Source: Xylogone sp. PMI_703
Lineage: Eukaryota; Ascomycota; Leotiomycetes
Length of the DNA: 64,000 nt
Assembly (NCBI GenBank): GCA_021399445.1
Contig: JAJTUQ010000005.1
Coordinates: forward strand, 3,720,001-3,784,000
Direction: 5' to 3'
A program made the position numbers and the translations under genes. Below the pieces are notes generated by a model. That model was not told the DNA's origin, did no database searches, and saw only the letters and a program-made list of their open reading frames with translations. Positions within the stretch are counted from its first letter, which is position 1. The number at the start of each line of letters is the position of its first letter. Shown one piece after another: positions 34,442-45,419 of the stretch.

Positions 34442-35659
34442 TCAACAAGTCTCGACACCAACATTCCGGCCGCCGAGTTCTCCAACCAAGAATCCCCACT
34501 CGCCTTTGGTAACAGGACTGATATCGTCGCCTCCATTCGGAGTCATGGGACCGCGCAGGTGTGGGCCTCGATCTTCCCTCAGCGGTTCCATGCCGAATTC
34601 GCCGACTCCGCCAGAGACAGGGGAAGGAAATTGCGTCTTCATCTTCAGCACTGGTTTTGATACTGGGAATCTACGTTCAATGACCACGCCCATATCTATG
34701 CCACTCGCACGCTTGGGACCGCCATAAGATGCCTTGTAAGATTCATTAACATCTGCAAGGGTGCCAGAGCTGAGACGGAGGTACTCATAGCTACGCAAGA
34801 TGGTGGCCTTCATGATAGGACGCCCCTGCTGAGCAAGAACCAGGCGGCGAAGCTCGTCTACAGCTCGGGTGCGATCGAGGAATGACGTATGAGCGGCGTA
34901 GGCACAGAGTATCGACTTGAAGACGTAGAGTTGATCCAGGGCAAGGAGGCTGAGACCTTCAGCGGCGAAGAGTATATGGTTTTGAGCAAGCGAGTGATGA
35001 ATCAAGTCTCGAGTGAGGACGGATGGGGGCTGGGTCACCAAGCAAGCAGGCGAGAGCCAGCTGGAGCCTATGCCGGGGAACTTCTTTGCAGTCTTGTGCA
35101 TCGTTTGACTGAGAATCTTGAATGAGCGCGCATCGAGGCTTGTAGCCGGAAGCAGATTAATGTTACATGAAGTCGATCGCGGAGTGGTGATAGTGGCCGG
35201 GCTGTAGGAGGTGAAGGAGGAGATGGAGGATGTAGGTGATGGACAGCTGGAGGAGGAAGCCAATGATGCCGGAGAAGCGTTGCGAGGTGATGGGAGCGGG
35301 GACCCGAGTACACGCGCAAAAGAGAAAGACAAAGGCGAGGAGGATTTGATAGAGGTCGAGCTGAAGATGGATGAGGTGGGCGAAAGCGGGGTCGCAGGTG
35401 ATAGCGCTGGTGAGGGTAGGGGCGAGGCTGAAGGCGAGGCTGAGGACCATGATGGTGAGGAGGGCGCGGCTGCCACAAGGTCGGAGGGTAGCGCAACATC
35501 CTTCCGGACCACGATCATGGTGACATGCACACTCTTCCGTGCCAGACGGGCAGAGATATAGTGCAGGGCCTCGTCGAGAGCCGGTGGCAGTAGATGGGTC
35601 TGGAGCAGCGAAGAACCGGCCTCTAGGGGCGCCGAGATGCGTGTCTTGAGGACGGGCAT
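34442..35659 (-). CDS. Fungal protein of unknown function, Ser/Pro-rich insert
   Basis: The frame is open from 35872, but I prefer the Met at 35659 (MPVLKTRISAPLEAG), giving 405 residues. The 71 residues before it are hydrophobic and low in conservation-like features. The N-terminal block PLEAGSSLLQTHLLPPALDEALHYISARLARKSVHVT looks like a folded domain. A Ser/Pro/Ala-rich linker of about 100 residues follows, then a second block (SFKILSQTMHKTAKKFPGIGSSWL, LLALDQLYVFKSILCAYAAHTSFLDR) and a Gly-rich tail. This resembles a fungal-specific domain of unknown function (DUF7582-like, from memory and unverified). No catalytic motif. The GC-rich linker produces long antisense frames, which I treat as shadows. 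Confidence 0.7.
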   Translation of the reverse strand: MPVLKTRISAPLEAGSSLLQTHLLPPALDEALHYISARLARKSVHVTMIVVRKDVALPSDLVAAAPSSPSWSSASPSASPLPSPALSPATPLSPTSSIFSSTSIKSSSPLSFSFARVLGSPLPSPRNASPASLASSSSCPSPTSSISSFTSYSPATITTPRSTSCNINLLPATSLDARSFKILSQTMHKTAKKFPGIGSSWLSPACLVTQPPSVLTRDLIHHSLAQNHILFAAEGLSLLALDQLYVFKSILCAYAAHTSFLDRTRAVDELRRLVLAQQGRPIMKATILRSYEYLRLSSGTLADVNESYKASYGGPKRASGIDMGVVIERRFPVSKPVLKMKTQFPSPVSGGVGEFGMEPLREDRGPHLRGPMTPNGGDDISPVTKGEWGFLVGELGGRNVGVETC

Positions 35660-37504
35660 GGCGGAAAGGAGCGACGAGAACACAATAGCAAAAGGAATGG
35701 ACGATGTAGCGATTGCTACCCTAACAGTGATGATGATGGTTACGATGCGAGGAAATGTCAGTGCTGGTAACTGACTGAGTAGATTCTCTACTGAGCTGAG
35801 AAAAACGAGGATGAGGGGCAGATGAGCGAGAGCGGAAGGAGAAGAGAGAGGAAGAGGCGAGGCCGCTCGCACACAGCTAGAGAAAGCAGGAGTGGTGATG
35901 CCATCACGAGTCTATATACCGGGTGCCTTTCCTGCCCTCGTGCCCGGCAGAGGTGGAGGTGGAGGTATTAGAGGTGAGGCTCTCACTCTCCCGATGCGGC
36001 AGGCGGGACAAGAATAGTAACATCAGCACTTAACATTCACACAGAAAAGTCACAGTTGTAGCCAAGAGGACAGGACCATAAACAACGCACCCCCGGATGG
36101 GACTAGCGATGCATGATTGACCGTGACAGAGCTACTGCACTGGACTGTGGATTATTGCCGTGCCTGGCCGCGCTCTCCTTGCCTCTACTCTGTTTTTGTA
36201 TTTGTATTTGTTTTCTTCGTCTTTTTTCTGCAGCAAAACGGGCGTGCCTGCATGAATCTGCGCGTTTCCCCATCGCTGGTGGGCTGCGTGTCCCGTGACC
36301 TGCCGCGCTGACAGGACGGGACCCCGAGATCCCAAAATAGCAACAACCCCAGATCACCCAGATCTTAAGCGCTGGGGGGACGCCACTGCCGCTCACCCAT
36401 TGGCTGCTGCAAGTTCCAAGCCAACCCCTCATCACGCTGCAGCGTGCCGTGCAGCAGAGATCCGTATGCCGTAGGTACTTCCGTACTTCTATTCTTGAAC
36501 CCCGGGACGGCACTTCTTTCTTCTGGCCACGCGCTACCCCTGCCTCATCTCCATCCTTCGGCTTCTTGTTGTGCTTCATCGTCTTCCATGATATTATGCT
36601 TATGCTCAATGCCCAATACTTTTAATGCTTAATGCTCGGTGCTCAATGCTTAATGCTTGCTCCTGGACAGGCCAGCGGAGCACGAGATCCGGCTCTTTAT
36701 TTGGATACACAACTACCGCACACACATGAAACGAAACATCGGTGTGTCTTCGCGTTTCATCGGACGCGGTCTCAGAGCTCTCAGTCTTGTTATGCCCACT
36801 CGTTCCGCTGGATGTGAGCCAGCTAGCCAGCCACTCTCCTTCCTGCCATTCCCCCTTTATCCTGCTCCTTCCCTTCGTCGACTCTTTCCCTCTCTCTCTT
36901 TTCCATATTGGTGGCCACCCTCGAGCGGTAGTAATTTTGTAGTCCGCATTCAGTACTTGTAGCGTCCTTTCTCATCTTGGAGAGGTTCCACCAACTGCTA
37001 CTCGCTTCATACCCGTAGCCGCCCTGCCATAAATATCCACCTCCCCAAACCACAAAGACGAATCTCCAGCCTCGCCTCTTTCGCGCCCCCAGCGCACGCC
37101 ACAGGCCTTCACCCAGGGGCCAAATCCAGCCGGTCGCAGGCACAGAGACCTATTGATTGTGGCCCGCTGTAGAGCTTTGATATCTCTTGTAGACACCTAT
37201 TGCGTCCTTCTTCATTTGCAGCTATTGCTTCTTGGGCTTCAGAGGCGCCATCCTACCCAGCATTTCATGGTTTGGAAGTCCGAACGCACGCCGCCGCCGT
37301 TCCAAATATATATCAACCGCCGACAGTGTGGTACTGGAGAAGCTTTGGTCCACATGTTTCCTTATTTTTATATTGCCTGCCATTTTCTTCTTTTAGAAAC
37401 AAATGATGCCATCCCTCAAAGCACATCTCCTTTTCATTTCAGGAATTATCCACTGACCTCAACGCCACTACTCTCTTGGTCCCAGTAGGTAGAGGTCACC
37501 GTAA
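35660..37504. other. Intergenic region with a short tandem repeat
   Basis: About 1.8 kb. It covers the promoter of the unknown gene and the 3' flank of AVO1. An imperfect 7-base tandem array lies at 36596-36660. GC-rich small frames at 36100-37490 occur on both strands and do not look coding. Confidence 0.5.
36596..36660. repeat. Imperfect 7-base tandem array (AATGCTY)
   Basis: Eight or so diverged units built on AATGCTT/AATGCTC are visible within 65 bases. The array is intergenic. It looks like a minisatellite-type slippage tract without an obvious function. Confidence 0.7.
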
Positions 37505-40037
37505 CTAGCCGTGATGGTAGGGTGAGATTCCTTTCTTTATCTCAAAGACAATCTCAGCTGCCTCATCAGCACTTTTAGCTTCAAAATCATATCTCTTGGT
37601 CTCAGTTGATTTGTATACAACCAGCTACGAGTTTCTGTTAGCCAAGTTCGGCGTGTAAAAGCAGGATACTGACCTTGAAATTGGTCGGATGCCTTCTCTG
37701 TACCTTGCATCCAACTACATTACTAAAGTGCACCGTAGTGGTCTTCCCCTGGCCCTCAAAGACAGTTTTCCCCGTAGATGAAGGCATGATGTGTAGATAC
37801 TCTCCATCAATTGCAATGATTCTCTCGTTCATTCCTACGAATCGCATCGGTTGTTTCCGCCAAACTGTGTATTTCCTATAGTTCGCGCTGCCTAGCTCAT
37901 CTTGCTTCACAGCTTCTTGGGCGAGGGGATGCGTGCCTGTTGCTTGAGCTTTGCGGATCTTGCGCACTGCAGCTGTCTCAGTACTGGCCGGGATTTTCGG
38001 TGAGTGGTTAGTTGAAGGCGAGCCCGCAAGAGTCAATGGCCCATCTGTTGCAAACCGACGGCGGTAGAGATCAAGCTCTGTTCGGTTACCAATGGACTCC
38101 ACTGTTCGGTCCAGCAGTACCACGGTCCCAGTACCCGTCAGCTTGAGCACGTGGCTAGCTTTGTCAAGTTGCCTCTTTTTGCAGATAATGTCGAGCACAT
38201 CGGCAAGGTACGTGTCAGTCGTCACGTCCAGAGTGATCATTTGACCAGGCGTTGTATCGGCCGCGTATATGTGGACTCGTAAAAGCTTCTGCCGTCCACC
38301 TCTGTTTGATTGCTGTATAACGGTCGTGGCAGGTACGTCTGCGAAGGGCACATTCGGGCGGATGTTAGTGACCAAAAGAGGATTTCCTCGCCATTCAGGA
38401 ACAGCCGTTGTGTTAGTCTGCAGCGGCGGTGGAGGGGATTTGGCGACTAAATCATCGTCAGTGTTGGTTGCAACAGCCTCTTGCTTGAACTGAGGCGTAG
38501 CCTTTTCGTTTTCTTTGAATTCTTCCTCGGAAGCTTCGACCAACGCAAACTCATCATAGGGAGTGGAATTAGATCTCGACCTAGCAGCTCGATTATTAGC
38601 CGTAGTAAAAGCGACCACTGGTTTAGTACGATCCAGCGCTGGGAAGTCATAGTCCACATCCCCATCTTCAACCATCCGAAGAGTCCACCGGTTAACATTG
38701 AGCTTTTCTGCCGGAATTTGAGGTTCGAGCTTCTCTTCTGCATATCTCCACAGACTTAGGCCGATGAGATCCGCCACAGTAACCGGACGGTCGCTGGCCT
38801 CATTTTCATGCACAGTTCGACGTATGAGGACCTCGTAAGGTGCCTTTGTCGACTTTGCAAATGGGGCGTAAATCCGTAGGTGTAATGGATTCGGGTCGCC
38901 TTGACCAGATAGAGAGGCGAAGCCTTCAAAAGGCATTGCCGCCTTAGTGCGTTTGGCCTTGATAGCTGCAGATAGTAAGCTTTGAGGCTGTATTGTACTA
39001 ATAGGCCTAGGCGGTGGAAGCGCCTGCAGAACGGATGGGGCAGGTTTTGACTTTCTAGAAGTTGATTGTCTAAGCGCCTTTGGCAAAGTACCGACAACGT
39101 GTGCTACTGGGGAGCCACTCATATGCCCATCAACGCTATCTAACATAGAGGTTGAATCGAGGCTCTCAGCAAAGGCTGAAGACATATCGGATGCGTCAGA
39201 GTCCTCATCCTCATCTTCTTCCGGAAGAAGGTCATCTTTGGCTGTTTTCATCATCATGCTCGGGTCTGATATATGTTTCTGCAGAGACCTTCCTTTAGCC
39301 GCATTTCTATTGGCCTCTCTTTGTCTTTGATAGCCCGAATTATCGAATTCGTTGTCCGATGATATCTCACTACTTGTTACGGTATCTCGCCTAGCGCGTT
39401 CCTTCACCGTTTCAAGCGCAGACTGAGAGCCTCTCCGAACCTGCCCATTAGGAGGTTTCGAAGGTGAATTCCCAGTAGATGACTGTCGAAGATTAGAGCC
39501 GCGGATGGGAGATGATCCCGATCGGTTACGAATTGGCATCTTTGCGAATTTGATCTGCTGTGCAGCACGTTGATCCCCGTCTTCATCACTATCATCGCTC
39601 AAATCGCTACTGTCCTCCTCTTCCATCTGCTCCTTTCTCCGCCTCCGTTTCGTAGCAATTCCTGGCCCAACTGTATCGCCTCCCCCACCCGTAACCATAC
39701 CTCCCTCTTCGACTTCATCATCAAGTGAGATGTTCGGCAGGCCAGCTGTCCGGGGTGCTGCTTGGAAGTATTCGGAGGTAATCGCAGTTGGAATAGGTGG
39801 TGAATGCGTTCGTTTAATGGTAGCAGCATTGGATCTCCACCCAGCTGCTTTGAAACCGGATCCATTCAAAAAGGAGTCATTGATCGTAATCAGGCGTTCT
39901 CCGACGCCATCAGCAATCGTATTCAGGTAATTTGTCCGCAGTTGATAGGTAACCAGCCTATAGTACAGGTCAGGAACTCACACATGTGATCAGCAGCCGC
40001 CTCTAGCAACTTACTCTGGAACCTGAATAACCGACAT
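37505..40037 (-). CDS. AVO1: AVO1/SIN1, TORC2 complex subunit
   Basis: Scaffold and substrate-recruiting subunit of TOR complex 2 at the plasma membrane, controlling AGC kinases. Three exons (40037-40015, 39957-37674, 37624-37505) give 808 residues. Exon 1 encodes MSVIQVPE; exon 2 opens with LVTYQLRTNYLNTIADGVGERLI, the conserved SIN1 N-terminus. A Ser-rich disordered region with acidic clusters follows. The CRIM domain (about residue 350) has DPNPLHLRIYAPF, APYEVLIRR and NRWTLRMVEDG. A Ras-binding-like domain starts LLRVHIYAADTTPG (about 570). The C-terminal PH domain (KYTVWRKQPMRFVGMNERIIAIDG) is completed only by the last exon (LVVYKSTETKRYDFEAKSADEAAEIV); without that splice it ends prematurely. 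Confidence 0.93.
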
Positions 40038-40727
40038 TGTCAGAAATTGGAATCCTCACAATATGCAATTAATCTCAAATTTATACGCGAATCAATCGCG
40101 AGGCTGCTGAGTTATTGAGCATTAGAGTGTTCGGTTTGATATGAGGTGGAGGTTGTTCAGCCTTGCAGGATTGGGATGCCGTAATATCGGTGTGGTGACC
40201 TAGACTCCGCCCGCTAGCATAAAGACTAAGCTCATCATACTAGGCTTGAATATCAGCTACCGTAGATCAATGCGGCCACAGCGATAAAGATATTGGCGAG
40301 CTGTTAGTACTAGGACACAAATTTGATTGCTATCCCAAGCTCATATGTAGGTGCTATTGAAATTATCTCTTTAATGTAAGGAAAGCGGCTGGAGATACGC
40401 TTCCTCAGTAACGTTAAAGAATATATTAAATGCGAACAGATGAAAATATTTGAACTATCCTGGATTTATTGTATTGGGTTTTGATCATAGAGCTATTCTT
40501 GATTATAATGTACACATAGAAGCAGATCCATACCAAAGTCTTAGCCAATATTCGCTACAAGTAATTATGCTGGCAAACTAATTAATTGATTCTAGATCTT
40601 GGCTACTTATATTGTCTACTTGATTTGATTGGTTGCCTAGATCTTAAGGATTCCATGGCCTCACGCATCCGAGAACAAAAGCGACTGAAGCCACCGCGAA
40701 TTGACACCACAACACTATTCTAACGTT
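40038..40727. promoter_or_regulatory. Divergent intergenic region AVO1 / PRCC-like
   Basis: 690 AT-rich bases between divergent starts. No coding exon recognised on either strand. Confidence 0.5.
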
Positions 40728-41963
40728 ATGGGGCTCGTCGATTACTCGGATTCAGACGCGTCAGATACAGAGATATCTTCGACCGCAAAACCAGTTTCGA
40801 GCACAGCTGCAAATAAACCAGCATTCCAGAAAGTGGTGGATCGTTCCAATCCAGGCAAAATCCGAGTGTCACTCCCTCAAGCCTCTTTGCAACAGACAGC
40901 GCGAGAAGATGAGGAGCCACCGATAAAAAGAGCAAAGCTGGGCGGAGGAGGATTTAGCGGGTTCAATTCATTTTTGCCAGCACCCAAACGTCCTGGTGCA
41001 GCAGCGGTTTCGGCTCCAAGCAATGGCAGTGACAGCCAAACAAAAAAGGTCGGGCTCGGTGTGGGTATTAGCTTAAAGACCGGGGCAGCTCCTGGGTTTC
41101 GCAGGGAGTCTGGAGAAGAGCATGAAGCTGAAGATGCTAGTAGGGAAGATATTGATACAGAAAATGGGGATATAACCAGACCTGCAAAGACCTCATCACT
41201 TAGTTTACCTCCGCCGAAAGAAGCGCAAATCCCAGAGCAAAAACCAGCAGCCGAGGTGAAACTAGTGGGCAAGCCGTTGATGTTTAAGCCATTATCCGTA
41301 GCAAGGAAGCCTGCGAAGAAAAAGAAGCCGGCAGGGCCGTCTGATGGTCCAGCGACTACATCCACTACTCCTACAATGCAGGCACCACAGGCACCGCAAA
41401 CATCTATAGAGAAGCCGAAGAGACCAAAGGTGTCTCTATTCTCGATGTCTCCTGAGGAATCTGCAACTACTCAGCCAGCATTAAGTACAGACTATCAACC
41501 CGTTATCTATAGCAACGACAATGAGCAGGAAGAGCAAGAGGATGAAGAGGTGTTCCAAGATTCTGCTTATGAAGAGACAGCGAATCCAAGTCATTTCGCA
41601 TCTCCACCTATGCCAACGCCCTCTGTTACCGAGTATCAAAGTCTAGATGCTATAGCGGGAGATCTGAACCTCAGTGCTGCGGAACGACGGCAGTTATTCG
41701 GTCGGCATGGTGCTGCGAAGGGGTCCGGAATATCAGCGAGCAAGGTTATAAACTTCAACACAGATCAAGAGTATCTGCACAACGAAGAACTCAGGGCATC
41801 TGGGCAACAGGTGGTGCATAATCCCGTTAGGAGTATTGCACCTGGGAAACACAGTCTTAAGCAGCTGGTTAATGCTGCACAGAGTCAGCGGGAGGCGTTG
41901 GAGGAGAGTTTTGCAAAAGGCAAGAGCAATAGAGCAGAGGCAAGCAGTCGATACGGTTGGTGA
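40728..41963 (+). CDS. PRCC-domain protein, splicing-associated
   Basis: Homolog of the mammalian PRCC protein (mitotic checkpoint regulator, MAD2B-interacting), a nuclear protein found with spliceosomal factors. Intronless; the ATG at 40728 gives 411 residues starting MGLVDYSDSDASD, the usual acidic YSDSD start of PRCC. The middle is Pro/Lys-rich and disordered, with FSGFNSFLPAPKRPG and KKKKPAGPSDGP. A short LVGKPLMFKPLSVARKPAKK motif is typical of fungal members. The C-terminal conserved helix reads PGKHSLKQLVNAAQSQREALEESF and ends SSRYGW, matching the family's terminal KYGF/W-like end. The longer upstream frame lacks support. It is divergent from AVO1 and convergent with PKA. Confidence 0.85.
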   Translation: MGLVDYSDSDASDTEISSTAKPVSSTAANKPAFQKVVDRSNPGKIRVSLPQASLQQTAREDEEPPIKRAKLGGGGFSGFNSFLPAPKRPGAAAVSAPSNGSDSQTKKVGLGVGISLKTGAAPGFRRESGEEHEAEDASREDIDTENGDITRPAKTSSLSLPPPKEAQIPEQKPAAEVKLVGKPLMFKPLSVARKPAKKKKPAGPSDGPATTSTTPTMQAPQAPQTSIEKPKRPKVSLFSMSPEESATTQPALSTDYQPVIYSNDNEQEEQEDEEVFQDSAYEETANPSHFASPPMPTPSVTEYQSLDAIAGDLNLSAAERRQLFGRHGAAKGSGISASKVINFNTDQEYLHNEELRASGQQVVHNPVRSIAPGKHSLKQLVNAAQSQREALEESFAKGKSNRAEASSRYGW

Positions 41964-42437
41964 TCATACTGGCCAACACTGTGTATCAATTAAGTCCGCA
42001 GTATATATTTAAATGATACCCCATTTTGCGGCGCCTATAAGTAGATCTCGTATTTTAGAACCTAGATTTTAATTTGTGATTGACAATATTATCAACCCTT
42101 ATGCTACCTTTGAATCATGAATATTGCCAATAGAACGCCCGCCACTTAAATGCAGCCCAATCGACCTCGTATCCAACCGTCGACCACCAATCGCCGGGAT
42201 GTCCAGAAAAAGACTGACAAGGGTCCATATCATATCCAGCTACTAAAATCTCCAGTGTCGCACCATTTGACTACCGCCGTCCTCCGTTTCGTCATAAATA
42301 AAACATTTATAAATGGTTTTATCTGCTCAGTATCGTATAATATATGTTGCAGCAGGCAAAACGCAAAGTGAAATACTTTCGCGTCATAGAGTTCTACCAG
42401 ATCTCCTGGGGCGCGTATTACCGTAGCTCAAGAGTAT
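41964..42437. other. Convergent 3' flanks
   Basis: About 470 AT-rich bases between the PRCC-like and PKA genes. No gene seen. Confidence 0.6.
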
Positions 42438-44125
42438 CTAGAAATCTGGAAACAATGCACCATGTCTGCAGCAAGTTAGCAAGCGTACACTCTTATTGTG
42501 GCAGATTATACGCACTCATCAGGACCAGTGATGAACAGTTCTGGATCTTCAGGATATTTATCAAATTGGCTAGCATCCCCCACTCCAGCCTTTACTGGAG
42601 GAACATATGGCGCATCAATATCCTTCCTCGCAAGCCTCTCCCAGGTCACCTCTGCGAACCATGGGTGTCTCTTTATATCTTCTGAACCTCCATGGAGATT
42701 TCCCAATCGCTTAGTCAAATCCGGTGTAATCAAGCGTTGAAGGAGATCCTGTGCATCAGGGTGGATATACGGCGGATACTTCACTCGGCCTTTTAATATA
42801 TTCTCATATATTTTCATTGGAGAACCTCCGTCCCAGAAGGGTGTGAATCCACAGAGCATTTCGAAAATTAATATGCCCAATGACCACCTATTGATACCAT
42901 GAAATTAGAGGGGGATATACAAGGCTAGGCAGAACGGCGCTTACCAGTCGACAGATTTGTTATAGCCCTTGCTGGACACAACTTCCGGCGCAAGGTAATC
43001 TGGAGTACCGCAAAGGGTCCAGGTAATATCCGGAACTCTCTTTGCAAATCCGAAATCAGTGATTTTCAAATGTCCGTGACGATCAAGAAGTAGATTTTCG
43101 GGCTTTAAATCTCGATAGATTATCTGCTTTGAGTGAAGATATTCTAAGGCCAGAGTAACTTCAGCAGCATAAAATTTAGCCACTGGGTTCGGAAAGCGCT
43201 AATAAAAACGTCAGATACATTAATATCTTGTAAAATATTTTTTCTTTCGCGAGAGAATTCATCTTACTTGTGATTTCCGCAGTAAAGAGAACAATTCTCC
43301 TCCCTCCACAAAGTCCATAACCATATATAGGTTTCTATTGTCTTGGAAGGTGCCCCAGAGCGTGATAAGAAATGGGTGTTTAACATCCTGCAACATTCTC
43401 CTTTCATCGTTGGTATGCTCCACCTGCTTCATCTTCACAACTTGATGCTTCTTCAACACTTTGATGGCATAAAACCGTTGATTGTGTTTCGATTGAACAA
43501 GCTGTACTCGTCCGAAACTTCCAGTACCCAATGTTCGCAGCAGCTCGAAATCATTCAGAGAATACTTCCCTTTTGTCTGCCTCGCCTGATTTTGCTCGCC
43601 TTGATGCTGTGCTTGTTGCTGTTGGTGATGGTGCTGGTGATGATGATGCTCTTGCTTCGCACCCTGTTGGGAGTTGTCATGTTGAGTTGCGTTGCCATTA
43701 ACAGCAGCAGAAGCATTGTTGGTCATCATTTGCGATTGCTGTGGTTGCGCAGAGCTCTCATGCTGAGGTGGATTGATCAGGTTATTGATAGTAGGAAGAT
43801 GTTGCGATTCTGCATGTATGGATGGTCCACCCAACTGAGGTCCAACGTAGGACTGCTGTTGTTGCTGCTGAGCGACGCCCTGCATTGTAGATTGTTGCTG
43901 GCCCGGGGACAACGCTCCGTCCTTCTCAGATGCTTCGACCGATGGAACGCTCGAGAGAGTGGGCGCAGTAGACCGTGTCGAAACGGTATCTATCGAGTTG
44001 TCAAAGCCCTTTGAGGTTGTTGGAGTTAGAGGGCTATTAGGTTGACTTGTAGTGGGAGAAGATGGGTCCTTTTGACCTGTCGACTCCTTCGTCCTTTTCT
44101 TCTTGAGGAATCCGAGAGTCGGCAT
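42438..44125 (-). CDS. cAMP-dependent protein kinase catalytic subunit
   Basis: AGC-family Ser/Thr kinase released by cAMP, controlling growth, nutrient response and development. Four exons (44125-43268, 43198-42945, 42887-42516, 42465-42438) give 503 residues. The N-terminal 187 residues are low-complexity, rich in Gln and His. The kinase domain begins [20 protein letters not shown] (Gly loop). It has YAIKVLKK (ATP Lys), [10 protein letters not shown] (catalytic loop), ITDFGFAKR (Mg-binding DFG) and the activation segment [13 protein letters not shown] with the conserved Thr. The last exon, only 28 bases, supplies the hydrophobic motif ALFPDF; reading through its intron would end the protein at DECV. 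The long N-terminal extension is typical of filamentous fungi. Confidence 0.95.
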
Positions 44126-45419
44126 ATAGAGGAGCGAAGCTTAATCTGTATCTGGGTTGTAAGGACGACCGGCCAGGACCAACGGCCCAGGAATGTGGAG
44201 GCCTGTGTCGCTACAGATGAGAGCAGCTTGCAGGTGAAGAGATGAAAGGCCAAAAGCGGGCCCGAGAACCCAAGAGGTGGGAATGCGTACAAGGAACGGC
44301 AATCACGTACCCACGGCCCTGCTGAAGAAAGGTTCTGGAATGTCTCGCGCTGATGACGGCAGTAAATTGACGGTGCAGCAAGAAGGGGACCGGCTTGCTG
44401 CAGCGTCACTCTATGTCTCTGAACCGGGCAGAGGGGCGGGACAGTTTCTTATGTACTCCTTGTAGCTTTTTAAGTCTCGCTGTGGCCGTGGATGATCGGC
44501 GGCGAATGGGTATGGCGGGGAAGCGATGCGATATGCGATAAAGAGCGAATCCTGTCTGGCGATACGCAAGCCGCACACTGCTGCGAGACTTGTAGCGACC
44601 CGGGAGCTGCTGGCCCACGGGAAAGTGCGCTGGAAGTGCTGGTGGCAGGCTCAGGGCAGCGTGCAGTACAACCCTCTGGAAGGACTAGAGTCGACCTGCT
44701 CTCTGGGTAATGGAGCTCCTAATACGAAACCGCTGGAGAGCTTCAATTGGCGACGGGACAGCACCTGGTGGGGTGGAATTGGGTGCTGCAAACTGGGCTG
44801 ATCGGATCTTAGTGTAGAAGAGTGGTGCACTTGCTTGGAGCAGGCGAGCAGCGACGCAACACTGCAGATATGAGGATGAGATGTACAGAATAGAATTGCC
44901 CACACCAGGATACAAATATCAAATCGAGGAATTGAGGTGTAGCTGCTCTAAAATTGGATGTCAGAGCAGGAGATGTAAAGAGATTAGAGAGGTTGAATAC
45001 GGATTACTTCTCTTAGAGACGATAGAGGAGGAAGCTTGGGAGCTAGAGGGAGGGGACGAGAAGGCTGGTAATGGCTGGCTGGTCACGGGCGGACCCAGTT
45101 GTGTGCGTGTGTGGCGAGGGATTGTGTAGTTGCTGGCCTCGTCAGGCATCCAAAGGCAACCCAGCAGCGTTCTGGCCCGAAGCTCAATTGATGTTGCTGT
45201 AATGGATCCAGTGGACTTTTGGTAGTGAGCCGGTAGTCTATGACGCTGTCCTGAACCCCCGTGTTGCACATCGCATCCCCCACTGCTTGCGTACGGTAGA
45301 ATTCTTACAGTCCCTACAAGGGACTCGTGGAGCCGGTTATACAAGATGGATCAACAACTGTCAATATCTTCGATAAGGCAGTACTTGTTCCGCCGTTATC
45401 TTGGAGTCGTTATGGATTC
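44126..45419. promoter_or_regulatory. PKA upstream region and NFKBIL1-like 3' flank
   Basis: About 1.3 kb. The length suggests a long leader or complex promoter for the kinase gene. Many small frames on both strands are present, none protein-like. No RNA gene seen. Confidence 0.5.

Noticed and set aside
35211..35561. Long plus-strand frame opposite the unknown protein
   Set aside because: It mirrors the GC-rich Ser/Pro linker of the minus-strand gene; composition is a shadow.
43343..44014. 223-residue plus-strand frame opposite PKA
   Set aside because: Leu-rich shadow of the CAG/CAT-repeat coding strand; no promoter or conserved motif.
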